A stretch of DNA of 9,105 nucleotides, taken from an uncultured Eubacteriales bacterium. Lineage in GTDB: Bacteria > Bacillota > Clostridia > Lachnospirales > Lachnospiraceae. The notes under the pieces were generated by a model that worked only from the letters and a program-made list of their open reading frames with translations, was not told the origin of the DNA and made no database searches. The position numbers and the translations under genes were made by a program. The stretch spans positions 1-9,105 of the forward strand of contig CACZSO010000057.1 in NCBI GenBank assembly GCA_902783795.1, read 5' to 3'. Below, one piece after another: positions 1 through 7,229 of the stretch. Position 1 is the first letter of the stretch; the number at the start of each line of letters is the position of its first letter.

Positions 1-881
1 AGTTCTTCATCTGTTTCCGCATTTTCTGCGATTCTTTCTGCTTCTCTTACCGCGTCTTCTGTCAGCGCTTCTATATCCAGCAGCATCGTGACTACATTCT
101 TTGCGTTTTCATCATAGCGAGCGGCCTGTTCTGCTTCCTTCATAATATCAGAAAGCCTGGCACTGACATCGTCCCGTAAGACGGATGCCGCTGTATTCAT
201 GGAGAGCCTCACGATATCTGAATGGGACAGATTCTCATACAAAGCGTCCAAGGTTTCTTCTTCCCCGGGCTTTAGCTGCGCTTCTTCTATTTCTTTCAGC
301 TGGAAGTCCAGAAAATCCAGCCGGCGGTGCCGCATTTCATCGTCTCCGCCCATCCGGCGGATCTTTTCACGGATACTCCTGAAACGCTGGAAAGACGCTT
401 CATAAGCCTCTTTTGCTTCTTTCAGCATATTCTGGGCAAAAGCATCCAGCACCCTGATATGGTTTTCCTCATGAAGCAGGGACTGGTGGTCATGCTGGCC
501 ATGGATATCGATGAGGAGCGCCGTGAATTTCTTCAGATTAGCGAGAGTCACAGTCTCCCCGTTTACCCGGCTTACAGATCTGCCGGGCGTTATCCTGCGG
601 GAAATGATAAGACGATCTTCGTCCGGTTCTATGCCTAAGTTTTTCACCTCTTCCCGAAGGCTTTCTGAATCCAGGGTAAAGGTAAGTTCCACAAAAGCAC
701 TGTCTCCGTTTTTCCCGATCAGGCCTGGCTCAGAACGCTTCCCCAGGGCCAGGTCTACAGAGCCCAGCAGCAAGGATTTACCCGCCCCGGTCTCTCCGCT
801 CAGCACATTAAGCCCGGGCATGAATTCCACTTCCGCTTCCCGTATGAGCGCCAGATTTTTAACATGCAGTGATTCCAGCAT
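1..881 (-). CDS. recN: DNA repair protein RecN, N-terminal part (3' end outside window)
   Basis: RecN is an SMC-like ATPase that acts early in double-strand break repair by recombination. The frame is open from the ATG at 881-879 to the window edge, giving 293 complete codons; family members are about 550-570 aa, so roughly half is present. The N-terminal ATPase head is clear. The P-loop GETGAGKS lies at residues 29-36, and the typical RecN Q-loop region DIHGQHDHQSLL lies at about 125-136. After residue 140 the sequence becomes charged and heptad-like, which fits the start of the coiled-coil arm. The start is fixed by MLESLHVKNLALI, the usual RecN N-terminus, and by an AGGAG box 7 nt upstream. 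It is the last visible gene of the cluster, 24 nt after the tlyA stop. The usual argR neighbour is missing. No frameshift is seen in the visible part. Confidence 0.96.
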   Translation of the reverse strand, partial: MLESLHVKNLALIREAEVEFMPGLNVLSGETGAGKSLLLGSVDLALGKRSEPGLIGKNGDSAFVELTFTLDSESLREEVKNLGIEPDEDRLIISRRITPGRSVSRVNGETVTLANLKKFTALLIDIHGQHDHQSLLHEENHIRVLDAFAQNMLKEAKEAYEASFQRFRSIREKIRRMGGDDEMRHRRLDFLDFQLKEIEEAQLKPGEEETLDALYENLSHSDIVRLSMNTAASVLRDDVSARLSDIMKEAEQAARYDENAKNVVTMLLDIEALTEDAVREAERIAENAETDEE

Positions 882-888
882 GTGTTTT

Positions 889-893
889 CTCCT
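889..893 (-). promoter_or_regulatory. Ribosome binding site of recN
   Basis: AGGAG on the minus strand, 7 nt before the recN ATG. It lies in the 24-nt gap after the tlyA stop. It contrasts with tlyA and dxs just upstream, which have no recognisable Shine-Dalgarno sequence. Confidence 0.85.
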
Positions 894-905
894 GTGTTTT
901 ATGTA

Positions 906-1634
906 TTATTCTGGTTTTTTAAGCCAGATCAGATATTCTTTATTTCCATCGCCGCCGGCAATGGGTGAGGGAAGGATCCCGCCCTTTATAAACCCGAGGC
1001 CTTCTGCAAAATCAGCTGTGTCCTTTACCACTGCTTCTCTGACTTTATCCGAACGGACGATACCGTGTTTGTTCAATTCCTGTTTTCCTGCTTCAAACTG
1101 AGGCTTGATGAGAGCCACACAGTCTCCGCCTTCTTTCAGAAGTTCATAAGCCTTGGGCAGTACCAGTTTCAAAGATATGAAACTGACATCGATGGCGATA
1201 AAGTCTGCAGGCGCCGGAAGATTTGACAGTTCAAAATACCGGATATTGGTTTTTTCCAGGGATGTGACCCTGAGATCAGTTTTAAGAGATTCATGGAGCT
1301 GGTCAGTTCCGGAATCTATGGCATAGATATGCCGGGCGCCCTTTTTCAGCATCACATCGGTGAAGCCGCCGGTGGAAGCTCCGATATCTATACAGGTCAG
1401 GTCCTCAAGGCTGATATCAAAGTTTTCCAGGGCATGGGCCAGTTTAAGTCCTCCGCGGCTCACATAGGCCAATGTTTCTCCGATGATCTTTATATCGCTG
1501 TCAGGCTCTAACTCAAAAGCCGGTTTCGTCAGGATCTTCCCATTCACGCTTACCTGCTCATTCCGGATCAGTTCCTTTGCCCGTTCTCTGGAAGATGCCA
1601 GTTTTAACCGGACAAGTAAAGCATCCAGTCTCAT
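906..1634 (-). CDS. tlyA: TlyA family S4-domain / FtsJ-like rRNA 2'-O-methyltransferase
   Basis: A 242-aa protein with the TlyA/YqxC layout. An S4 RNA-binding domain comes first (about residues 1-60, starting MRLDALLV), followed by a Rossmann methyltransferase domain. The SAM-binding motif DIGASTGGF is at 83-91, DVSFIS at 149-154 and IKPQFEAGK at 176-184. K64, D149, K177 and E233 line up with the K-D-K-E tetrad of 2'-O-methyltransferases; as I recall the Mycobacterium TlyA residues (69, 154, 182, 238), the offset is a constant 5. In mycobacteria TlyA methylates 16S and 23S rRNA cytidines and gives capreomycin sensitivity. Whether this clostridial homologue modifies the same sites is inference; some related proteins are annotated as haemolysins, which I regard as a misnomer. 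The ATG overlaps the dxs stop in ATGA (4 nt) and has no Shine-Dalgarno sequence, which suggests coupled translation. It is slightly short for the family (usually about 250-275 aa). Confidence 0.94.
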   Translation of the reverse strand: MRLDALLVRLKLASSRERAKELIRNEQVSVNGKILTKPAFELEPDSDIKIIGETLAYVSRGGLKLAHALENFDISLEDLTCIDIGASTGGFTDVMLKKGARHIYAIDSGTDQLHESLKTDLRVTSLEKTNIRYFELSNLPAPADFIAIDVSFISLKLVLPKAYELLKEGGDCVALIKPQFEAGKQELNKHGIVRSDKVREAVVKDTADFAEGLGFIKGGILPSPIAGGDGNKEYLIWLKKPE

Positions 1635-3487
1635 GGCTGTACCAGTGACAGGATCTTCTCTGCCACACTTTCTGCACTAAGTCCCAGGATCTTTTTCAGT
1701 TCCTCAGGATTACCGTGAGGCACGAAACAGTCCGGGATCCCTGCCTGTATTACAGAAATATCCGGATGATCAGTTTTATAGAACGCTGCGATACTTTCTC
1801 CGAAACCGCCGTTTACTACCCCGTTTTCCAATGTCAGGATCACCTGGTGATCCGCTGCCAGTCTTTCCAAAAGATCTGTATCCAGCGGTTTCACGAACCG
1901 CATATTGACTACCGTGATCTCCAGGCCTTTTTCCTTCAAAAGACAGGCGGCTTTCAAGGCAGTGCACGTCATGTCGCCCACAGCCAGTACTGCTGCCTGC
2001 TTCCCCTCCTGCAGCACCTCTGCCTTTCCGTAGACCAGAGGTTTGTCCGTTACGCCAGACTCCGGTGCTTCGCCCCGGGGATAACGGATGGCGATGGGAT
2101 GGTGATAATCTCTGGCAAAATCCAGCATTTTTACAAATTCACTGCCATCCTTTGGTGCCATGATGCAGAGATTCGGGATAGGCCTTAAATAAGCCAGATC
2201 AAAAGCGCCCTGATGAGTCTCCCCATCCTTTCCTACGATGCCGGCCCGGTCGATACAGAAGATCACCGGCAGATCCTGCATGCACACATCATGAATGATC
2301 TGGTCATAGGAGCGCTGCAGGAAGGAAGAAAAGATGCAGACCACGGGGTGCAGACCGCCGGCTGCCATGCCGGCAGCAAAAGTCACGGCGTGCTGTTCTG
2401 CAATTCCCACATCAAAATAACGGTCAGGATATTCTTTCCTGAAATCTGTCAGGCCTACATTGTCTCCCATGGCCGCCGTTATAGCGCATAGATTCTCATC
2501 TTTTCCGGCATTTTCAGTGATCCAGGCGCCGAAAACATCGGACCAGGATACTTTTTTCGGTGCCAGGGGCAAGCCGGTCTTAAGATCAAAAGCATCCACC
2601 CCATGGAAAGCATCGGGATGGTCTTCTGCCGGTTTATACCCTTTTCCCTTCTTGGTGATCACATGGATCAGCACGGCACGGTCCAGGTTTTTCGCTTTAT
2701 TCAGGATCTTTTTCAGCTGGCGGACATTATGCCCGTCTACCGGTCCCAGGTAGGTGATGCCGATATTTTCAAAATACATGCCCCCGGGGACCACCATTTC
2801 CTTCACAGAGTCCTTAAGGTCCGATATGCCGGAGATCAGCCGCTGGCCGATACCCGGGATATTAGATAAAGTCCCCTTGACATCATCCTTCGCCTTATTA
2901 TATTTCTTACCTGTCCGGATAGAGGTCAGATACCGGTTGAGGCCTCCCACATTCTCGGAAATGGACATATCATTGTCATTCAGGATTATGATCAGGTTAG
3001 AGGAAAGCCTGGAAGCATTATTTAATGCCTCGTAAGCCTCTCCGCCTGTCATGGAACCGTCTCCGATGAGCGCCACCACATGATAATCTTCTTTCTTCAG
3101 TTCCCGGGCTTTAACGTATCCGATCCCGGCTGAGATAGAAGTGGACGAATGCCCTGTATCAAAGGCATCATATTCCGACTCATAACGCTTCGGGAAACCG
3201 GAAAGGCCGCCGTATTCCCGTAAAGTCGCAAAATCATCTTTCCTGCCTGTCATGATCTTCCAGGTATAAGACTGATGGCCTACATCAAAGATGATCTTAT
3301 CTTTTGTATGATCAAAAACAGACAAAAGGGCCACGGTAAGTTCCACCACGCCCAGATTAGACGCCAGATGGCCGCCTTTCTTACTTACCGTTTTCAGTAT
3401 AAAAGCGCGGATGTCCTTACAGAGTGTTTTCAGCTCTGCCTGGGACATCCGGTTCAGTTCATTTTTATCAGGTATATGTTCAAGCAT
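1631..3487 (-). CDS. dxs: 1-deoxy-D-xylulose-5-phosphate synthase
   Basis: Dxs condenses pyruvate and glyceraldehyde 3-phosphate to DXP, the first and flux-controlling step of the MEP isoprenoid pathway; DXP also feeds thiamine and pyridoxal synthesis. The protein is 618 aa, normal for the family. Visible landmarks are H40 in GGHLASNLG, DVGHQSYTWKI at 68-78, the thiamine diphosphate motif from GDGSMTGGEAYEALN (142-156) to LNDND (169-173), and GPVDGHN at 248-254. The transketolase-like pyrimidine domain follows, with the catalytic glutamate E364 in GIAEQHA, then CIDRAG at 411-416 and IRYPRG at 467-472. The C-terminal transketolase domain is complete. The start ATG overlaps the ispA TGA in TGATG (1 nt), without a Shine-Dalgarno sequence, so translation probably reinitiates from ispA. 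Its 3' end overlaps tlyA by 4 nt. Pairing with ispA places entry and chain elongation of isoprenoid synthesis in one transcript. Confidence 0.98.
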   Translation of the reverse strand: MLEHIPDKNELNRMSQAELKTLCKDIRAFILKTVSKKGGHLASNLGVVELTVALLSVFDHTKDKIIFDVGHQSYTWKIMTGRKDDFATLREYGGLSGFPKRYESEYDAFDTGHSSTSISAGIGYVKARELKKEDYHVVALIGDGSMTGGEAYEALNNASRLSSNLIIILNDNDMSISENVGGLNRYLTSIRTGKKYNKAKDDVKGTLSNIPGIGQRLISGISDLKDSVKEMVVPGGMYFENIGITYLGPVDGHNVRQLKKILNKAKNLDRAVLIHVITKKGKGYKPAEDHPDAFHGVDAFDLKTGLPLAPKKVSWSDVFGAWITENAGKDENLCAITAAMGDNVGLTDFRKEYPDRYFDVGIAEQHAVTFAAGMAAGGLHPVVCIFSSFLQRSYDQIIHDVCMQDLPVIFCIDRAGIVGKDGETHQGAFDLAYLRPIPNLCIMAPKDGSEFVKMLDFARDYHHPIAIRYPRGEAPESGVTDKPLVYGKAEVLQEGKQAAVLAVGDMTCTALKAACLLKEKGLEITVVNMRFVKPLDTDLLERLAADHQVILTLENGVVNGGFGESIAAFYKTDHPDISVIQAGIPDCFVPHGNPEELKKILGLSAESVAEKILSLVQP

Positions 3488-4374
3488 CAGTTTTCACGGG
3501 TGATCAGGTATTTGATCAGTCTGTTGAGGAACAGGTTTTCTCCTGCCAGAGACTGAAGATCTCTGACCGCTTCATTAGAAAGTTCTGCCACCATGTCCTG
3601 GGATTCTTTAAGTCCGTGCAGGGTGACATAGGTGGTCTTCTCGTTTTTCTCATCAGAACCCACCGGTTTGCCAAGTACCTCAGTGGACGATGTCACGTCC
3701 AGGATATCGTCCTGTATCTGGAATGCAAGGCCCACGTTGGAAGCTATCCTTTCCACCGCGGCGATGTCTTCCTGAGACGCATCTGCCATCACGGCCCCTA
3801 TCATCATGGAAGCTTCGATCAGGGCGCCGGTCTTCAGCCGGTAAATAAAAGACAGCTGCTCATCAGACAAAGGTTTCCCTGTCAATTCCACATCCACTGT
3901 CTGGCCGCCGATCATTCCGAAAACGCCGGCCTTTCTGGCCAGGATCTCTATAGCCTTTACCACATTGACAGGAGAAGCGTTCTGCTGCAGGGCTTTAGAT
4001 GCTGTTTCAAAAGCATATACCATCAAAGCATCGCCGGCCAGGACCCCCATATCTTCTCCAAAAGCGGCCCAGGTGGATTTCTGCCCCCTCCGGTATTCGT
4101 CATTATCCATACAGGGCAGATCATCATGCACCAGGGACGACGAATGGATATATTCTATGGCAGCCATGAAAGGCTCAATGCTTCTGCCCCGGCCGTCAAA
4201 TAACGCAAACGTCTCCTGCATCAGCATGGGACGGATCCGTTTCCCGCCGTTACGCACACTGTAGTCAGAAGCCGAAAAGATGGTCTTCTGAAGGCCTTCC
4301 TCCGGAGGAAGGTATTTCTTCACGATCTCATCAACGCCTTCAAATTTGGCGGCAAATTCTTCCTCAAACGTCAT
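3487..4374 (-). CDS. ispA: Polyprenyl synthetase, farnesyl diphosphate synthase type
   Basis: A short-chain trans-prenyltransferase that joins isopentenyl diphosphate to allylic diphosphates, most likely making farnesyl diphosphate for undecaprenyl phosphate and quinone-type products. The 295 aa match bacterial IspA. GGKRIRP is at 43-49. The first aspartate-rich motif DDLPCMD is at 84-90, with the two-residue insertion typical of bacterial farnesyl synthases, and is followed by a RRG. GGQ lies at 156-158, the second aspartate-rich motif QDDILD at 221-226, and a lysine-rich EKNEKTTY at 242-249. Exact product length (C15 or C20) cannot be settled from motifs alone; C15 is favoured by family and by the neighbour dxs. 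The start overlaps the 3' end of xseB by 11 nt, and a Shine-Dalgarno-like AGAGG lies 6 nt upstream inside xseB. The stop overlaps the dxs start in TGATG. Confidence 0.95.
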   Translation of the reverse strand: MTFEEEFAAKFEGVDEIVKKYLPPEEGLQKTIFSASDYSVRNGGKRIRPMLMQETFALFDGRGRSIEPFMAAIEYIHSSSLVHDDLPCMDNDEYRRGQKSTWAAFGEDMGVLAGDALMVYAFETASKALQQNASPVNVVKAIEILARKAGVFGMIGGQTVDVELTGKPLSDEQLSFIYRLKTGALIEASMMIGAVMADASQEDIAAVERIASNVGLAFQIQDDILDVTSSTEVLGKPVGSDEKNEKTTYVTLHGLKESQDMVAELSNEAVRDLQSLAGENLFLNRLIKYLITREN

Positions 4375-4579
4375 CCTCTGCCTCTTCCTCTGAAAGTACT
4401 TTCAGTTTTTCTTCTATGCCGGTCAGCATTTCCCGGGTCTCCTTCACCAGCCGAACCCCTTCCTCAAAGGACGCCAGCGCTTCTTCCAGGGAAATGTCCT
4501 CTTCTTCCATACGGCTGATGATGTCTTCCAGGCTTTTCAGCTTCTCATCGATCCCGGCTTCTTTTTTTTCTTCTGCCAT
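4364..4579 (-). CDS. xseB: Exodeoxyribonuclease VII small subunit
   Basis: A small acidic helical protein of 71 aa, the usual size for XseB (about 60-85 aa). It binds XseA to form exonuclease VII, which degrades single-stranded DNA from both ends to short oligonucleotides. The central sequence, with LEDIISRMEEEDISLEEALA and a following FEEGVRLV, is the family signature for the paired helices. Charged ends flank it. It starts 18 nt after the xseA stop, with an AAAGGGA box 6 nt from the ATG. The upstream gene ends in tandem stops (TGA TAA). Its 3' end, rich in Glu and Asp codons (GAG/GAA), also supplies the Shine-Dalgarno-like sequence of ispA, with an 11-nt coding overlap. Confidence 0.95.
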   Translation of the reverse strand: MAEEKKEAGIDEKLKSLEDIISRMEEEDISLEEALASFEEGVRLVKETREMLTGIEEKLKVLSEEEAEDDV

Positions 4580-4597
4580 AAGACTTCCCTTTCTTTA

Positions 4598-5782
4598 TCA
4601 GATGACCTCAGCTTCAATGCTGCCATCGTGCATCACGATGCGGATATGATCCTTTTCCCTGGCATCTGATGCATTTTTCAGCGCTTTTCCATCCTTTTCC
4701 ACATATCCGTAGCCATTTACCAGCTTCTTCAAAGGTGAACCCGCATTCAGGCGTTCGGAAAGGATCGCCAGGCGGATCTTCCTGTCGTTCAGCTTCGTCA
4801 GCATCACAGCATCCAGATCCTCCTCCAAGGTGTAAAGGCGCATCATTTTCTCATTCAATTGTGCCCTGGGATGCCACTTCTCCAGTTGAAGCAGGAGCAT
4901 CTTCAGACGGTTTTCTCTTTCCCGGGTCTGACCGGTCAGAAGCAGTTTCAGCCGCTGCTCCTTTTCAGCAAGGTCCCGAAGCGCGATCTCCAGGTCAAAA
5001 ACAGCCAGTTCAGCTGCCGCCGATGGCGTGGGGGCCCGGAGGTCAGCGGTAAAATCTGCTATGGTAAAATCGATCTCATGGCCCACCGCTGATATGACAG
5101 GCGTGTCACAGTCAAAGATGGCCCGGGCCACCTTTTCATCATTGAAGCACCACAGATCCTCCATGGAACCGCCGCCCCGGCCTAAAATGATCACATCAGG
5201 ATGCATGGCATCTATTTTCTCCAGGGCTCTCACGATAGACAACGGTGCCTGTTCTCCCTGCACAAGGCAGGGCGACAGAATCAGCTTTACATAAGGATTT
5301 CTCCGTGAAGCTATATTCAGGATATCCTGCAGGGCCGCCCCGGATGAAGAGGTAACGATGCCGATGGTCTTTGCGTATTTCGGTATGGGTTTTTTATAAA
5401 AGGCATCGAAAAGGCCCATCTCTTCCAGGCGTTTTTTCAGCTCTTCATACTTAAGATACAGATCACCTAGTCCGGCGTCTTCTATCTGCCGGGCATAGAG
5501 CTGATACCGTCCGCCGGCCTCATATACCGATACCTGTCCGGTCACTGTGACTTTCATGCCTTCTTTTACACGGCATTTCAGTCCTTTCAACCGGTTTCCC
5601 GAAAACATGACAACAGAAATAGCCGCATCCTCATCCTTCAGCGTAAAATACAGGTGCCCGGAGGGATGGTCCTTAAAATTAGAGACCTCCCCGGTCACAC
5701 TCACTTTCGCCAGAAGGAAATCAGATGCGAACATATTTCTGATATAAGCATTCAGCTGTTTTACGGTATAAGTCTTCGTCAT
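4598..5782 (-). CDS. xseA: Exodeoxyribonuclease VII large subunit
   Basis: The catalytic subunit of exonuclease VII, 394 aa, slightly shorter than the roughly 400-455 aa usual in the family. The N-terminal OB-fold (about residues 1-100) includes TGEVSNFKDHPSGHLYF at 30-46. The catalytic domain shows GIVTSSSGAALQDI at 141-154, GRGGGSMEDLWCFN at 201-214 and SAVGHEIDFTIADFTADLRA at 231-250, then PTPSAAAE. The C-terminal part is a long charged helical region that in the family mediates XseB binding. The start at MTKTYTVKQLNAYI matches the normal N-terminus. The ATG follows the nusB TAA directly (TAA|ATG) and no Shine-Dalgarno sequence lies within 15 nt, so reinitiation after nusB is likely. The coding sequence ends TGA TAA. 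In Bacillus folD sits between nusB and xseA; here there is no room for it. Confidence 0.97.
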   Translation of the reverse strand: MTKTYTVKQLNAYIRNMFASDFLLAKVSVTGEVSNFKDHPSGHLYFTLKDEDAAISVVMFSGNRLKGLKCRVKEGMKVTVTGQVSVYEAGGRYQLYARQIEDAGLGDLYLKYEELKKRLEEMGLFDAFYKKPIPKYAKTIGIVTSSSGAALQDILNIASRRNPYVKLILSPCLVQGEQAPLSIVRALEKIDAMHPDVIILGRGGGSMEDLWCFNDEKVARAIFDCDTPVISAVGHEIDFTIADFTADLRAPTPSAAAELAVFDLEIALRDLAEKEQRLKLLLTGQTRERENRLKMLLLQLEKWHPRAQLNEKMMRLYTLEEDLDAVMLTKLNDRKIRLAILSERLNAGSPLKKLVNGYGYVEKDGKALKNASDAREKDHIRIVMHDGSIEAEVI

Positions 5783-6202
5783 TTAAGTCAATGTTTTCGC
5801 AACTCCGCCCAGTACACCGTTTACAAATTTGTAGGAATCATCGGAGCCGTAGAGCTTTGACAGCTCCACGGCTTCATTGATGGCCACGCCGGAGGGCGTT
5901 TCCTCGTCAAACAGCATCTCATAGACGGCCAGCCGCATGACGGCCAGGTCTGTTCCGGACATCCGGCTGATCTTCCAGCCTTTCGCCTGGGCGCTGATCT
6001 TTTCATCCAGTTCGGGAACTTTCGAAAAGATGAGCTTCATCCTGTCTTTGACGAATGCTTTATCCTCTTCCGAAAGCTCATCCTCTTCCATCTGGTCCAG
6101 GAAAACATCCACCTGGGTATCCAGCTCATCTTTTTTAAAGAATTCATACTGGAAGGTGAGCTTCATGCAGATATCGCGCAGTTTTTTCCTGGAAAGGCTC
6201 AT
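5783..6202 (-). CDS. nusB: Transcription antitermination factor NusB
   Basis: A 139-aa all-helical RNA-binding protein. In E. coli NusB with NusE (S10) binds boxA and supports antitermination on rRNA operons. It begins MSLSRKKLRDICMKLTFQYE, the typical N-terminal helix with conserved R and Y/F positions. The C-terminal half has the signature run from the W-x-x-x-R motif through LAVMRLAVYEML, VAINEAVELSKLYG and FVNGVLGGV. Length is normal. The start lies in an ATGA overlap with the upstream Asp23-like gene (4 nt). Only a G-rich stretch precedes the ATG, with no clear AGGAG. The stop abuts the xseA start codon. The adjacency with an Asp23/YqhY protein is conserved in Firmicutes. Confidence 0.97.
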   Translation of the reverse strand: MSLSRKKLRDICMKLTFQYEFFKKDELDTQVDVFLDQMEEDELSEEDKAFVKDRMKLIFSKVPELDEKISAQAKGWKISRMSGTDLAVMRLAVYEMLFDEETPSGVAINEAVELSKLYGSDDSYKFVNGVLGGVAKTLT

Positions 6203-6546
6203 ACCGCCACCCCGGCTATGGTGATCTTGATATCTGTAACGACCATACCCGTCATGGATTCGATGGCATTTTTGACTCTTTCGCCGGCATCTTCCGATAC
6301 TTCCGGTACCGGGACTGAACCATCCAGCACCAACGCAAGCTTCACTTCCACCTCATTATCGTCCACGCTGACTCTCACACATCTGGAAAGACTGCGGCTT
6401 CCGGAGTAAGTGATCTGGTCATGAAGAATCCCGCCGGCTAAGGAGGTCACACCTTTCGCCTCTGTGGCAGCCAGTCCGGCTATAGCCGAGATCACTTCAT
6501 CAGCGATCCTGACATCCCCCAGCTTTTCGTTCATTTTCTTATCCAT
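6199..6546 (-). CDS. Asp23/Gls24 (YloU/YqhY-like) family envelope stress protein
   Basis: A 115-aa protein of the Asp23/YloU family (DUF322). The start MDKKMNEKLGDVRIADEVIS leads into the family pattern of a helix with IAGLAATEAKGV, a beta-rich middle with VRVSVDDNEVEVKLALVLD, and a C-terminal helix-strand with VKNAIESMTGMVVTDIKITIAGV. Family members include staphylococcal Asp23, linked to the membrane through AmaP, and Bacillus YqhY, whose loss disturbs acetyl-CoA carboxylase activity; the position directly before nusB resembles YqhY. The biochemical role is not settled. There are no membrane segments or signal peptide. Two starts are possible: a GTG at 6549 only 3 nt from the AGGAGG, or the ATG at 6546 at 6 nt. 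I chose the ATG for its spacing; it overlaps the relQ stop in TGATG. Confidence 0.93.
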   Translation of the reverse strand: MDKKMNEKLGDVRIADEVISAIAGLAATEAKGVTSLAGGILHDQITYSGSRSLSRCVRVSVDDNEVEVKLALVLDGSVPVPEVSEDAGERVKNAIESMTGMVVTDIKITIAGVAV

Positions 6547-7196
6547 CACAGTCCTCCTTCTTCCTCTGACAGATTCAGAATAGCCTCATTCAGTTTCAGC
6601 ATCCTGTCATCCAGGTCGCTGATCATCTTTGCGCACTCTGTCAGTTCTTCTTTGATGTAGTCCGGGCAGTTGCCCTCCAGTTTATAATAGATCTTATGTT
6701 CCAGCGAAGCCCAGAAATCCATGGCAATAGTCCGGATCTGGATCTCCACTTTTGTTTCCACTGCCCTGTCCGAAAGGAATACCGGCACCGTCACCACCAT
6801 ATGGTAAGACTTATATCCATTCGCTTTCGGGGAGGCAATGTAGTTTTTGATAAGCAATGTCTTAATATCAGCCTGCCCGCTGATCATGTCCGCGATCCGG
6901 TAGATATCAGAGGTAAACGAGCATACGATCCTGACACCGGCAATATCATTCAGGTACCGCTGCATGGAACTGATGTCTGTCTCATACCCCTGCAGCTTTA
7001 ACTTCCTTACGATGGACTGAGGCGTCTTCAGGCGCGAAGACACATGCTCGATAGGATTATAATGATGGGTGTACTCAAATTCGTCCTTCAGGATCTCGAT
7101 CTTCGTCATGATCTCCTTGATAGCCGAACTATAGAGGAACATGAGGCTTTCCCAATCTTTTACCTCATCACCCGTCAGCACATAATTTTCTGCCAC
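6546..7196 (-). CDS. relQ: Small alarmone synthetase, RelQ type (GTP pyrophosphokinase)
   Basis: A single-domain (p)ppGpp synthetase of 216 aa. It transfers pyrophosphate from ATP to the 3'-OH of GDP or GTP, with no hydrolase, TGS or ACT domain. Clear RelQ/YjbM motifs are HYNPIEHVSSRLK at 45-57, the Mg-binding Asp in NDIAGVRI (D84), the guanine-contacting loop SPKANGYKSYH at 122-132 with Tyr128, VEIQIRT at 150-156 with the second acidic residue E151, and FWASLEHKIYYK at 161-172. The C-terminal helices fit the tetramer-forming region of RelQ. RelQ enzymes are usually induced by envelope stress and can be regulated by pppGpp or single-stranded RNA; whether that holds here is inference. The start is GTG, with a GGGAG box 8 nt upstream; that box can pair with a CTCCC just after the preceding stop. 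It sits 33 nt after the hydrolase gene and overlaps the Asp23-like gene. RelP is less likely given the HYNPIEH and FWASLEH motifs. Confidence 0.95.
   Translation of the reverse strand: MAENYVLTGDEVKDWESLMFLYSSAIKEIMTKIEILKDEFEYTHHYNPIEHVSSRLKTPQSIVRKLKLQGYETDISSMQRYLNDIAGVRIVCSFTSDIYRIADMISGQADIKTLLIKNYIASPKANGYKSYHMVVTVPVFLSDRAVETKVEIQIRTIAMDFWASLEHKIYYKLEGNCPDYIKEELTECAKMISDLDDRMLKLNEAILNLSEEEGGL
6553..6558 (-). promoter_or_regulatory. Ribosome binding site of the Asp23-like gene
   Basis: AGGAGG on the minus strand, formed by the last codons of relQ (Glu-Gly-Gly). It is 6 nt from the ATG at 6546 and 3 nt from the in-frame GTG at 6549. The spacing decides for the ATG. It allows independent loading as well as coupling to relQ. 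Confidence 0.8.
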
Positions 7197-7204
7197 TTTT
7201 ATCT

Positions 7205-7229
7205 CTCCCTGCCTGGTTCTTTCCGGGAG
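7205..7229 (-). promoter_or_regulatory. Possible hairpin covering the relQ ribosome binding site
   Basis: On the minus strand CTCCC (7229-7225), directly after the hydrolase TAA, is complementary to GGGAG (7209-7205), the relQ Shine-Dalgarno box, with a 15-nt loop. The 5-bp stem would hide the box unless ribosomes finishing the hydrolase gene disturb it. The stem is short and may be chance. Confidence 0.35.

Noticed and set aside
511..1101. A 196-codon open frame on the plus strand spanning the recN-tlyA junction
   Set aside because: It is Ser/Pro/Arg-rich antisense sequence crossing two real genes on the other strand, without family features.
3424..4203. A 259-codon open frame on the plus strand opposite dxs/ispA
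   Set aside because: It lies antisense to ispA and the 5' end of dxs, both of which carry full sets of catalytic motifs. The plus-strand translation is low-complexity and rich in His, Cys, Gln and Arg, with no recognisable domain and no ribosome binding site.
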